Shown here piece after piece: positions 49,833 through 59,447 of a DNA stretch of 64,000 nucleotides; position 1 is the first letter of the stretch, and every line of letters starts with the position of its first letter. A model generated the notes under the pieces. That model saw only the letters and a program-made list of their open reading frames with translations. It had not been told where the DNA came from and searched no databases. Source of the stretch: Strigamia acuminata (taxonomy: Eukaryota > Arthropoda > Chilopoda > Geophilomorpha > Linotaeniidae); NCBI GenBank assembly GCA_949358305.1, contig OX442322.1, positions 1,116,001 through 1,180,000 on the forward strand, read 5' to 3'. The position numbers and the translations under genes are program-made.

Positions 49833-50832
49833 TGTGGTGACCCGACTGGGGTGGGGCACGAAGAGTTTCTCTTGTGGCCTACATACGGGTAAAGAAGGGG
49901 AGTCGCACGCGCGCCTCCCTTCCCTCAGAGCATTGACATCCAGTCAATGGACGGGCGTCTGCCCTGGGGGAGTGGGGGAGATTCGTCTTCTCCACTATTG
50001 GGTGGCTTTAGTCACCTGTCACCCCCCGCTTTGTGCAAAGGAATTCGCCTTGCACTGAGCGGGCAGAACCAACACAAAAATCAACCAAGATACACGTAAA
50101 AGCCAAACGTCCTAAAAACGATCAAGCCTAAGTACAAAGACTTCAGGAGTGACCTAGGACAAGGGACTTTCAACGTGAGTACGATTGATTTGTGTTAACC
50201 TCCGCAGAGTAACCTGCGAAACAAGATTACCACACTATTTTAGCAAGCCAGCTAGAAATAGTAAACCTACTCCAATTTAGCGAGTTGTGCAGACAAACGG
50301 TCGCACAAGCCTAAATTGCAGTAACCACGACGAGCGTTCCCGCCGCTGTGTGTATCGCCGGGAACCACCAAGCGTCCGCCGCTGTGTGATCGCCGGACAC
50401 CTACACAAAACCCTAAACCTAGACAACAGACCAGAAGTAAGCCCTTTAACTAGGCATTCACTCGCGCCCGACCAGCGTGAGCCCGAAGGACCGAACGAGA
50501 AACGTGAGACGAGGACGCCATTCATTGCCACGCCGGCCCAAGACGACACCACGTTGCCACGCGGACGCCATCTTGGATCCAGAGCGCCAACAAAGGACGA
50601 CCTCGACCAGTTTCCCGCCAACTTCATACACCTTACCTTTTACCTTTATTCCTTTATACATTTTATCCTTTTACCTGTACATTCCCATATAATAAATACA
50701 TTTATTATATTTACCATTTTACATTGTTTGCCGTTTCACATTATTTGGGTAACCGCTTGAGTAAAGCGGTGTTACGAGATTAGTAAGTGACTCATACCAC
50801 GAGTTAGCGACAGACAGAGAGTGAGCGCGACA
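49833..50832 (+). repeat. 5' LTR of retrotransposon B
   Basis: 1000 bp, virtually identical to 62334-63333. The 157- and 116-codon frames in it recur in the other LTR and are not genes. Confidence 0.96.
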
Positions 50833-50834
50833 CG

Positions 50835-50852
50835 TGGGGGCCTGTCCGGGAT
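50835..50852 (+). promoter_or_regulatory. Primer-binding site of retrotransposon B
   Basis: Two bases (cg) after the LTR, TGGGGGCCTGTCCGGGAT fits the complement of a tRNA 3' end, with the GTCCGGGAT part resembling a T-arm. The tRNA was not identified. Confidence 0.7.
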
Positions 50853-50902
50853 CGATTTAAACGACTCGAATAGAACTTGAGATCATTTTTCATACCCAAA
50901 AA

Positions 50903-53653
50903 ATGGCAGACAATATCCGAGTAACGGATTCCGACTCCGACGCAAACAAGAGAGCCGGTAGCCGTAAAGGCGTCGATTATCATTTGCGATCTGGAGGTCC
51001 CTTACCCAAAGCCTCAGCGCACGAAGCGAGGCAAAAACGGCGCAAGCCTAAACCCGATCGCAGAAGCGCATCAGAGGCATCGCACCCGTCTCGTTCCGAG
51101 ACGAGGCAGCGATTGGACGAGACAGAGCGGGGTGAAGAGCAATCTCACTCCAAACTGCCGCGTTCTAACCGTGACGGCGAGACGAGCGGAAACGAGGTTT
51201 TATCCCGTAACCCATCGCCTCGTCTAACGCACGACACCGAGGTGGGCAGTCCGAAAGCGGCGTCTCCGATACAAAAGACGGCCTCAAATACGACAGCTAA
51301 TTCGGCACTAAACACGCCAATTACGCAAAGCCGCCCAGCTTCGGTCAGGTCTGAAGGACACAAGTCCAATGCGTCAAAAACTGAGCGTGTTCCGAGCCAG
51401 CCTTACAGCGTCTCGGCCACATTGGTTGACACGATGCAGTTGGCACAGGCAGAAGGTGTACGATACACTCTGCCAACGGGAAAAATAACTGTGTACGAAA
51501 CATTACAAATCGTACGTGCAGCTTTAAGAGCGCACAGGTTATCCCCAGAAATCACCGTTGTTGAAGGCGCATACGCTCAACAAATGGTAGATTCCGCTCA
51601 ATTCGAAGCGGATGCCGAGAATGAGGCCCGGCAAGCCATCCGCGAGAGAAAGCGGAAGCTGGCGGAAAGAGAAGCGCGAGCTCTCGAGTACGGTAAATCC
51701 CAGCGCGTTCCGACCACTCCAGAAGAGGTCGAAATAGTTGATCGAGCCTTACATGCACATCGTTATGCATTCCATTCTCAGCAAGAAGCTGAACAAGCTT
51801 TCATGGCTAGGCTGCAACGAGACAAACCAAAATCCGTTCGCAAGCCAGAAGTTAGCTCGTCCGAATTGTCCGACGAGAGCGTCGAAGGCGACCCGAAGCG
51901 CACGCCGAAGGTCAGCCCCAAACCCGAGCGAAAAAAGGAAGTGCCAGTCACTCCACGCAAACGGGAAGTATCGACCGAACAACGCGTTCGACCTCGCATG
52001 ATGGCGTTAGACGATAATACTAACAACGCTATCAACCGATTAATAAATGCGAACAACGCGCGTCGTAACGAAGAACAGACTCACACGAGCCGACAACGTG
52101 ACGACCCGCGGGGTAGCGACTGGCCACAGTCGGTGCCCATCCTCAAAGACGACGGACCTTCGAGAAAACATTCCGAAGACCGCACATCGTCACGAGAGGA
52201 ACGTCAACGCGAAAGAGGACAGCAACAGTATCACTACGGGAACAGTGATTCGTCATCGGATGAACTGGAGTCGAATGCGCCCAGTCATCACGATTCGGAG
52301 AGAGGTTCCGAAGAGAGACGAAGGGAAAGAGAACGCGATGAACGCAGGGAAAGGGAACGTGACGACCGTCGTAGGGGCCGGAAAGAGTCAAACTCTTCAC
52401 GGCGCAACCCGCCACGCCGCTCACCGTCTCCCGACCCCAGCTCCGACCCCACGTCCAACGACGACAGACGAAATGATAAATCAAGTAATCGCCGGAAGAG
52501 ATCCAACTCTCCGCGCGATAGAGAGAAACGACGTCGATCGGAAAATAGCGACCACCGACGGGAGGAGTTTCAGGACCTTCCCCGACAAAGCGCGTTTACC
52601 GATTCGACGGGTCGACAGTATACGATGGGAGAGCTTGGAAGAGCCCTGCTTGGCTCGTTAAAAGCCGAGGGAATCGATCTGAGCAAACGAAACGATCGTA
52701 ATCGTAGTACTGGCGACCGCGTAAAGAAAAAATATGCTGTCTCCCGGCGTGATACGATGAGTGTCACCGGGAATATTAGGTGGCAATTTTATATTCAGAA
52801 CCGTTTCGACGGGTCATGGAAAGCGGGAGATCGCTTCCTTGACGAAGTAATTCGAATTAAGACTGCCACTAAAGCCACCGTAGGAGACATGCTCACCCAC
52901 GGTATTGTCGAGCTAATGACAGGTTCAGCACGTGAGTGGTACCAAGGATTGAAAGGCGTCAATTGGGACGACTTTTTAATGAGATTCGACCTGCGCTACG
53001 GCGAAACACCCGAGGAGGTGAGCCGAAAGATGCGAGGTCTTCGCCAGATGCCTGGTGAAACCATAATGGATTACGACATTCGCGCCAGATTGTTGTTCGA
53101 AAAGGCCCCGATGGAATTTCATGCCACGGGATTCAACCTTTTCTTTCTCGGCGGTTTGTCGGAATACTCGCAAAGGGTGCTACTTGAAGAAAGGGCACCG
53201 ACAGGAGGTAGCTACGAGGAGATGAGCGCCTTCCTGTTCGAGAACACGATAGATATCGAGAAGAGATACTATTCCGCTTTACCAGAAGCGGAGAAAGCAG
53301 CAACCGCTAACCGTCTCAAGTTGAGTGCGGAAAGATATGGGGCGACAGACAAAATCATGCGCCCTACTGAATATCTTAGCGGTATAATGGAGCTGGCAGA
53401 AGCTAGCGTTGGTTTACAAATAAAAAATAAACTGACATCCACGCTGCCTTTCAACCCTTTGGCCGCCCCTAAAAAGGCACCGACAGCGTCAGCCATGCAA
53501 GCGACACTGGAGGAGGTCAAGGAGGGGGAGGAAGCCGAACAAAATGTCGGAAAATCAGACGAAAAGAAGAAAAAGACGACTATTCGACGGACGAAGAAAT
53601 ACGAAGTTATCGCGACACTCTATCAACGGGTTGCGATGAAGAAGGACCGCTAG
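50903..53653 (+). CDS. gag: Gag of retrotransposon B with long charged N-terminal region
   Basis: 916 codons. Residues 1-600 are highly charged and disordered-looking. They include several basic, Ser-rich stretches and an Arg/Glu/Asp dipeptide region (ERRRERERDERRERERDD) followed by an RS-like part (RRSPSPDPSSD). The capsid-like region covers roughly residues 630-800: WQFYIQNRFDGSWKAGD, LMTGSAREWYQGL, WDDFLMRFDLRYG, ending GLSEYSQRVLLEE. The frame ends at 53653 before the zinc knuckle, which lies in the -1 frame. The 5' leader and ATG context place the start well. An SR-like domain suggests contacts with RNA or splicing factors (inference). Confidence 0.87.
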   Translation: MADNIRVTDSDSDANKRAGSRKGVDYHLRSGGPLPKASAHEARQKRRKPKPDRRSASEASHPSRSETRQRLDETERGEEQSHSKLPRSNRDGETSGNEVLSRNPSPRLTHDTEVGSPKAASPIQKTASNTTANSALNTPITQSRPASVRSEGHKSNASKTERVPSQPYSVSATLVDTMQLAQAEGVRYTLPTGKITVYETLQIVRAALRAHRLSPEITVVEGAYAQQMVDSAQFEADAENEARQAIRERKRKLAEREARALEYGKSQRVPTTPEEVEIVDRALHAHRYAFHSQQEAEQAFMARLQRDKPKSVRKPEVSSSELSDESVEGDPKRTPKVSPKPERKKEVPVTPRKREVSTEQRVRPRMMALDDNTNNAINRLINANNARRNEEQTHTSRQRDDPRGSDWPQSVPILKDDGPSRKHSEDRTSSREERQRERGQQQYHYGNSDSSSDELESNAPSHHDSERGSEERRRERERDERRERERDDRRRGRKESNSSRRNPPRRSPSPDPSSDPTSNDDRRNDKSSNRRKRSNSPRDREKRRRSENSDHRREEFQDLPRQSAFTDSTGRQYTMGELGRALLGSLKAEGIDLSKRNDRNRSTGDRVKKKYAVSRRDTMSVTGNIRWQFYIQNRFDGSWKAGDRFLDEVIRIKTATKATVGDMLTHGIVELMTGSAREWYQGLKGVNWDDFLMRFDLRYGETPEEVSRKMRGLRQMPGETIMDYDIRARLLFEKAPMEFHATGFNLFFLGGLSEYSQRVLLEERAPTGGSYEEMSAFLFENTIDIEKRYYSALPEAEKAATANRLKLSAERYGATDKIMRPTEYLSGIMELAEASVGLQIKNKLTSTLPFNPLAAPKKAPTASAMQATLEEVKEGEEAEQNVGKSDEKKKKTTIRRTKKYEVIATLYQRVAMKKDR

Positions 53654-53982
53654 TACATCTCATCCATCGAGATAGAGCGGTAGAAGAATTTCGCGCCAGG
53701 TTAAAACCAAATGCCGGCCGAATTCCGAAGTATTTTCGGAAAAATTACACGCCACTGTCGAAAGTAGACCCTGAAAAAAAGAAATCGACTGAAGCCCCAA
53801 GAGACAAATCAAATATTCGCTGTTTCAAGTGTAACCAACCGGGCCACTACTCCAATGAGTGCCCAAGAACAGCGAAAGAAGACGCTAAGTTTGACGCGAT
53901 AATGAAGCAGATGGCAGAGATTAAACTCGCCATGGCAAAAAACGAGTCAAAAAACGAGTCAGCGCAGGCGGCGAAGAAATAA
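53654..53982 (+). CDS. Nucleocapsid frame with CCHC zinc knuckle, retrotransposon B
   Basis: Open in the -1 frame relative to gag, from within the end of gag to the TAA at 53980-53982. It carries one zinc knuckle, CFKCNQPGHYSNEC, and a lysine-rich helical tail. Upstream in this frame, inside gag's last 80 bases, the acidic sequence DDYSTDEEIRSYRD looks more natural than gag's own end, so the frame change probably occurs near the A-rich stretch at about 53563-53580. Confidence 0.8.
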
Positions 53983-54005
53983 CTTCTCGACCGTCTGCGC
54001 CATTC

Positions 54006-57000
54006 ATGAAGAAGAAGGGGTTTAACAAAGGGTTCGATAAACCGCCACCAGTCAAAGAAATGGGTAGTGACATAGCTAACGCCCAAATTCAAGACAGGGC
54101 CAACAACGCTTTGCAGGTAATTACCGCAAACGCTGAGGCTGAGGCGGAAGAACCGAACCTACTGCTTGAAGAATTACCTCAAGTAGTCGAAGACACAGAA
54201 GAATTTCCTGTTTTCATGTGCAACGTGGCGGTCGAATACACCAGCCGCCTATGTATGCTGCCCATGACGATAGAACGCGAAAAAATTATGGGACTATTAG
54301 ACTCGGGAGCAGATCGCTCGTTCGTTTCCGAAGACATAGTAGCATCATTGGGTCTCACCGATAAAATCAAAGGCGTTAACAAAAATGTACGTCTAAAAAC
54401 CGCCAACGGAATGGCGCGTCCAAAAGGAGTTATATTATTGACCATGGAGTGGCTCGGAGGGGTAGAACAACACCCTTTCCTGGTCCTGCCCACGTGCGAC
54501 AAAATTTTTCTGTTGAGTTTGGACCTCATGGCGTCAATGGAAATACAACCAAATCCAATAACGAAATCTTGGAATTATATCAGAAATGATAGAGAAAGAC
54601 CCGCAATTGTCGTGCCACCAGCTCTTATCAAAGAAGCGGCCGACAAGACACAGTGGGAAAAAGGCCTAAAGAAATTCGTTCAAGATTACGATTTTAAAGC
54701 ATTCGTAACGGAATTGCAACGGGACAATGTAGTGGAAACGCTTGTCGCCGACGCCGCTTTAGAATTAAACGAAGCGGCAGCCCTACGAAGGGTCCTACTT
54801 AAATATGAGGGGATCCTGTCGAAAAAACCGGGCCGAACGAATAGGGCTATTCACGAAATTAAATTGACGGATAATAAACCTATACGAGTTGCGTATAAGG
54901 GAATGAACCCGCAAAAACGTGAAATAGTGCAAAAAATGTGCCAAGAAATGCTAGACAGTGGCATTGTCTCCGAGGCCCAGGGAGAATACGCGACGCGAGT
55001 TGTGCTCGTGATGCGCCCGGGCTCGGACCCACGCCTATGCATTGATTACCGCCCATTAAACGCGGTGACGGAGATAGATCCCATACAGATGCCGTCGATC
55101 GAATCCATTTTGAGAGAGCTTAGCCCCTTTTCTTGGGTTACGACGATGGATCTGTCGAAGGGATACTGGCAAGTTGAGATGAGGCCAGAGGATAAGCTAA
55201 AAACAGCATTTTACTCGCCAATTGGACGGTTGATGTTCAACGTCATGCCGTTTGGTTTAGTGAATGCTCCCAGTACCTTTCAGAGACTAATCGAAAGCGT
55301 ATTGGGTGATATCCTGCATCAGTTTGTGTGGGCATACCTAGATGACATAGTTATTGCCTCTAAAACATTCGAAGAGCACATTGAGCACATCGACCAAGTG
55401 CTCACCCGGCTGGCAAAAGCTGGGTTACACGTTCACCCGGGAAAGAGCAAGTTCTGTCGAAAGGAGCTTGCCTTCCTGGGTTATCGCATTGGAGTCAATG
55501 GTTTAGCTATTGGCCCCGAAAAAATCGATGCGATTAATCGTTTTCCACCACCCGAGGACGTTAAAGGTGTCCAACGGTTTATGGGAATGATAAACTTCTT
55601 CGGCAGGTTGCTACCGGGTCTAGCTGAAGTGGCAGCCCCAGTTACCGACCTCCTGAAGAATGAAAACGAATTTGTATGGTCAAATGAGTGCAACATTGCA
55701 TTTAATGCGATAAAGAGGATGCTGACGGAAGTCGGCGTAATGCCTCTACCCGACTTAAACCGGCCGTTCATATTACATACGGACGCCAGCAGAGTTGGGT
55801 TGGGAGCAGCATTGCTCCAAACACACGTGCGCGACGGAGTCGAACAAGACCTGCCGTGCATGTTTATAAGTCGCAAACTCCAAGGCGCTGAAAAAAATTA
55901 CAACGCCACAGAGTTGGAGTGTTTAGCAGTTGTGTGGGCTATAAGGAAATTCAGAGATTATCTCGAATATACCAAATTTGTAGTCCACACAGATCATCAA
56001 GCGTTACAATGGCTGATGAAATTAAAGGAGCCAGCCGGTCGACTAGCCAGATGGCAGTTAGAACTTATGGCATGCGACTTGACCATTCAATACAAGCCCG
56101 GCAAATATAACGTCGTGGCTGACGCTCTGTCACGGGCACCAGTGTCAGATCCTATCGACGCTGACGATGATGGCGAGGATGACTCCCGCATCATTTATTG
56201 CCCTACGAGTTGTCACCGTTGGGATTTAAGGAAAATGAATGAAATTCCTACCGCGTCTCCGGCAGATGTAAAATTCTGTGGATTCTGGACGCGATTATAC
56301 CAACCAGCTGCTGACAATTACCCAAACGCAAAAAAGGAATTTAAGCTAGAGCGGAGAATAAATGACCCGCTTCTAAGCGCCTTCCACGCGCATGTCGGCA
56401 AGCAGATGCAAAGCAATCCCCCGACAAGGGAGGAAATAATTGTGCAACAAAAATTAGACAAAAAATGTCAGGATAGAGCTAGATTCGTACTGACAGGAAA
56501 ATATCCGCCCAACTTAACCAGAAGGCAGAAGCGTCGTTATGCACACGAATCCATAGATTACCTATTGGATGACGGCCTTTTGGTGAAACATCACCCAAAT
56601 CACCAAGATGACTTGAGTGAATCGGACACCGCAGTAAAGGTAGTAATACCTGCTTCCTTAATCGGTCGCGTGCTGTGGTTGTTACACGGGCACCCGCTTG
56701 CGAGCCATGCGGGAGTAAGCAGAACACTCTATCGTGCTACACAGCTTTTTCACTGGACAGGGATGAAAAAAGATATTGCTCTTTTTGTCCACCAATGTCA
56801 GCGATGTCAAGCGTGCAAGCCGAGGAGTAAATCACCATTCGAAACTATTTTCTTAGGGCCTTACGCGCCTTTTGATTGTTTAAGTGTCGATGTGATGGGC
56901 CCAAAACCCGTTACGGGAAATAAAAATGCGTACATTATCGTTATAATGGACGTAGCAACTCGTTGGCCCGAGTTGTACGCCGTCGCTAGACCTTCAGCAG

Positions 57001-58076
57001 AAAAAATCGTTGAATGTATCTACGACGTAGCGTTACGTTACGGATTTCCACGTAAAATAATATCCGATAACGGACCCCAATTTATCTCGAAAATTTGGGG
57101 TAAGTTTTGTAAAAAATTCGGGATTGTGGCGTCACATACTTCGACCTACAATCCTAGAACAAATCCCGTTGAGCGACTCAACAGGGATATCAAATATGCA
57201 TTAAGTATATTCACTGACATCCACAATAGGTGGGATGAATACTTGAGGGAGATCGCGTTCAGCATACGAACAACAGTCTCGAGGACGAGAGATTTTTCTC
57301 CGGCCTACCTCAACTTCGCCCGAGAGCTACGAGTGCCTTGGGACCCACGAGTGGCAGAGTCGGTAAATGTGGTGGACCCAGAGAAACCACATGAGTATGT
57401 GTATAAATTGGAGCAAACAATTTCGAACACATACAAGCATATGATGGCGCACATTTTTAACATGCGCGACCGCATTTTACAAGATAAAAGCGGTGGAAAA
57501 TTCGTGAATTTCGAGATCAATGATTTGGTGTGGAAAGATGCACACACCCTCTCAAATGCAGCGAGAGGAATCACCGCCAGCTTGGCCGACAAAAGAGACG
57601 GTCCGTATGTGATCATCGGCAAGCATGGCGGTAACGCGTATAAATTACGTAAGCTCGAGGACAATACCGAGCATAAATCGATACAAGTACGAGAGTTAAC
57701 TCCGTACATTCCGGAATTCCCGCAAGAAATGTGGGCCAAGGGCCAAGTCAAGTCCAAAACTGACGGCCAAATCGTCGATATGTTCGCTGGCGAGTCGGAA
57801 AAAGCACCGCCAAGTGACAACGAGGAGCATTTCGACGCCCCTTCACCTCCGGTTAACGAGATAGTTGAATCCGTTCCGGATCCAATTTTGGTCGGGGGGG
57901 AAACAGGAGAAACTCCTGAAACAAACACAAAAAACACGGATAAAAAAAGAAATACACATGAGGAGGTACAGACACAAAAAACAACAAAAAACGTCGTACC
58001 TGTCTCGACTCATCACCTGCGGCCTCGTAGAAGTAATCCGTTTATAAAAGACGGAAAGGTCGTAGGAAAGGAGTAG
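54006..58076 (+). CDS. pol: Pol polyprotein of retrotransposon B
   Basis: 1356 codons in the -1 frame relative to the nucleocapsid frame, and open for some codons before the ATG, so a frameshift near 53970 is likely. Order: protease (LLDSGADRSF), RT with DYRPLNAVT, MPFGLVNAP and YLDD, RNase H (HTDASRVGLG, TELECLAVVW, HTDHQALQWL), integrase with HPLASHAG, CQRCQACK and the DDE residues in SVDVMGP, ISDNGPQF and NPVERLNRD, and a tail with DGPYVIIGKHGGN (GPY/F module). The extreme C-terminus is Thr/Lys-rich. All catalytic motifs are intact. Confidence 0.94.
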   Translation: MKKKGFNKGFDKPPPVKEMGSDIANAQIQDRANNALQVITANAEAEAEEPNLLLEELPQVVEDTEEFPVFMCNVAVEYTSRLCMLPMTIEREKIMGLLDSGADRSFVSEDIVASLGLTDKIKGVNKNVRLKTANGMARPKGVILLTMEWLGGVEQHPFLVLPTCDKIFLLSLDLMASMEIQPNPITKSWNYIRNDRERPAIVVPPALIKEAADKTQWEKGLKKFVQDYDFKAFVTELQRDNVVETLVADAALELNEAAALRRVLLKYEGILSKKPGRTNRAIHEIKLTDNKPIRVAYKGMNPQKREIVQKMCQEMLDSGIVSEAQGEYATRVVLVMRPGSDPRLCIDYRPLNAVTEIDPIQMPSIESILRELSPFSWVTTMDLSKGYWQVEMRPEDKLKTAFYSPIGRLMFNVMPFGLVNAPSTFQRLIESVLGDILHQFVWAYLDDIVIASKTFEEHIEHIDQVLTRLAKAGLHVHPGKSKFCRKELAFLGYRIGVNGLAIGPEKIDAINRFPPPEDVKGVQRFMGMINFFGRLLPGLAEVAAPVTDLLKNENEFVWSNECNIAFNAIKRMLTEVGVMPLPDLNRPFILHTDASRVGLGAALLQTHVRDGVEQDLPCMFISRKLQGAEKNYNATELECLAVVWAIRKFRDYLEYTKFVVHTDHQALQWLMKLKEPAGRLARWQLELMACDLTIQYKPGKYNVVADALSRAPVSDPIDADDDGEDDSRIIYCPTSCHRWDLRKMNEIPTASPADVKFCGFWTRLYQPAADNYPNAKKEFKLERRINDPLLSAFHAHVGKQMQSNPPTREEIIVQQKLDKKCQDRARFVLTGKYPPNLTRRQKRRYAHESIDYLLDDGLLVKHHPNHQDDLSESDTAVKVVIPASLIGRVLWLLHGHPLASHAGVSRTLYRATQLFHWTGMKKDIALFVHQCQRCQACKPRSKSPFETIFLGPYAPFDCLSVDVMGPKPVTGNKNAYIIVIMDVATRWPELYAVARPSAEKIVECIYDVALRYGFPRKIISDNGPQFISKIWGKFCKKFGIVASHTSTYNPRTNPVERLNRDIKYALSIFTDIHNRWDEYLREIAFSIRTTVSRTRDFSPAYLNFARELRVPWDPRVAESVNVVDPEKPHEYVYKLEQTISNTYKHMMAHIFNMRDRILQDKSGGKFVNFEINDLVWKDAHTLSNAARGITASLADKRDGPYVIIGKHGGNAYKLRKLEDNTEHKSIQVRELTPYIPEFPQEMWAKGQVKSKTDGQIVDMFAGESEKAPPSDNEEHFDAPSPPVNEIVESVPDPILVGGETGETPETNTKNTDKKRNTHEEVQTQKTTKNVVPVSTHHLRPRRSNPFIKDGKVVGKE

Positions 58077-59447
58077 AAAACGTTACGAGTCGATGGCGAC
58101 GCTGAAAAACAAAAAAGATTGACCGATCGGCAGCGCTAGCCATCAAAATCCGAGACTTGAAAAATTTCGCTAAGTCCAACAAAGCGGATATCGGTCGAAT
58201 TCACGTCACGAGATGGCGTGGAAACGCGGGACCCGTAGCAAAATTATCGGCACGGGTCGGATACCGCGTGCAAAAGACCCCGTAGCAGCAATCGCGCACG
58301 GGCGTAGAAACAAAGGAGCCCCGTAGCGTAACATGCGCGCGGGCTATTGCGCACAAGTCATAAACACCTGGTTCTGGAGTAAAATTACCCAGAACCCACC
58401 ACGATTGCCTCGTTTTCACCCGGACTTCCGCTAAATCAGCTGATCGTCGTCCGCACGTGAAACACATCGAGTTTATTTTTAACCGAGTTTTTGATCCATT
58501 TTACGAGGAGTTTTAAGTTTTTTTTATCGTGGTCTGACTGAACGCGCAATCCTCACGATGGCTGAGGAAGGAGGGGACGAGGAAATGCTTGAAATCGAGC
58601 ATCATGACGAGAATTGGGACCAGGACGTTAACGTAGTTCCACCCGATCAGGTAGTAGTCGGCATCGCCGCACGAGATTTAGCTCCGTGCGGTTGAATTAA
58701 AGATACTCTTGACTAATACTTGACATGAACGCTCTGCGTTCGAAATAGTGTATAATTATTATATTAATACACACGATCGCGCAAGCGATTGTATTTTCTC
58801 CTTATTGTTTGTTTTCAAGGACGCGATGGCAGACTTAATGTCGCCTCGCTCCTTGAAAATGACTCACGACAATTGACACGAACGAGACAATGGAAACGAG
58901 CTCTCTTATTATATTTCCAGGAATGGGAATAATTATTGGATAGATTTTGGAATAATTTATAGAACGTTGTTTTCTATTTTTATTTGTTATTTTGTTTGCG
59001 AATTTTTCCAATGACACTAATTTATTTTAGATTCGTTTTAAACTCGACTTTAACTCCGAATTTTGGAGTTATTATTAAATAAATTTATTTCTTTACAAGT
59101 TAATTCACGACAAGAACATTTGTTTACATGTTCTAAAATTGTCATTGGGAATTTTCACGAACAATTTCGCGAATTTATTGGTTTAATACGAATTTACAGT
59201 TTAATTTTAAATTAAATAATCCGAAGAGAATTTCCGGATTAATACGCTCGATTCCGTCACGTGGTTATCGTTGGACGTGAGCCAGATGTGCCAAGAAGAC
59301 TCTTTTCTTCCTGACAAGGACGAATCAATGAACAGGAATAGGACTCGACGAACGGCCGCACGTTTCAGCGACGTTCCTCGAGCCCACCCCCTATTTATCT
59401 CCGTGTTATTGGCGATTTTATTAATTATTTTGTTTCCATCATTGCAG
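58077..59447 (+). other. Spacer / presumed intron region before the third ORF, retrotransposon B
   Basis: Includes the small exon 58558-58650, a donor CAG|GTAGTA at 58651, and AT-rich sequence ending in a strong pyrimidine tract and TTGCAG at 59447. About 58080-58500 looks non-coding and is GC-richer. Confidence 0.6.

Noticed and set aside
49834-50760. Frames of 74-157 codons that recur at 62335-63261
   Set aside because: They lie in the LTRs and have no motif; repetition reflects LTR identity, not genes.
59271-59447. N-terminal hydrophobic segment of the large retrotransposon B frame, which would suggest a membrane protein
   Set aside because: It is the T-rich tract before a splice acceptor read as protein, there is no good ATG, and a clean splice model starts the main exon after it.
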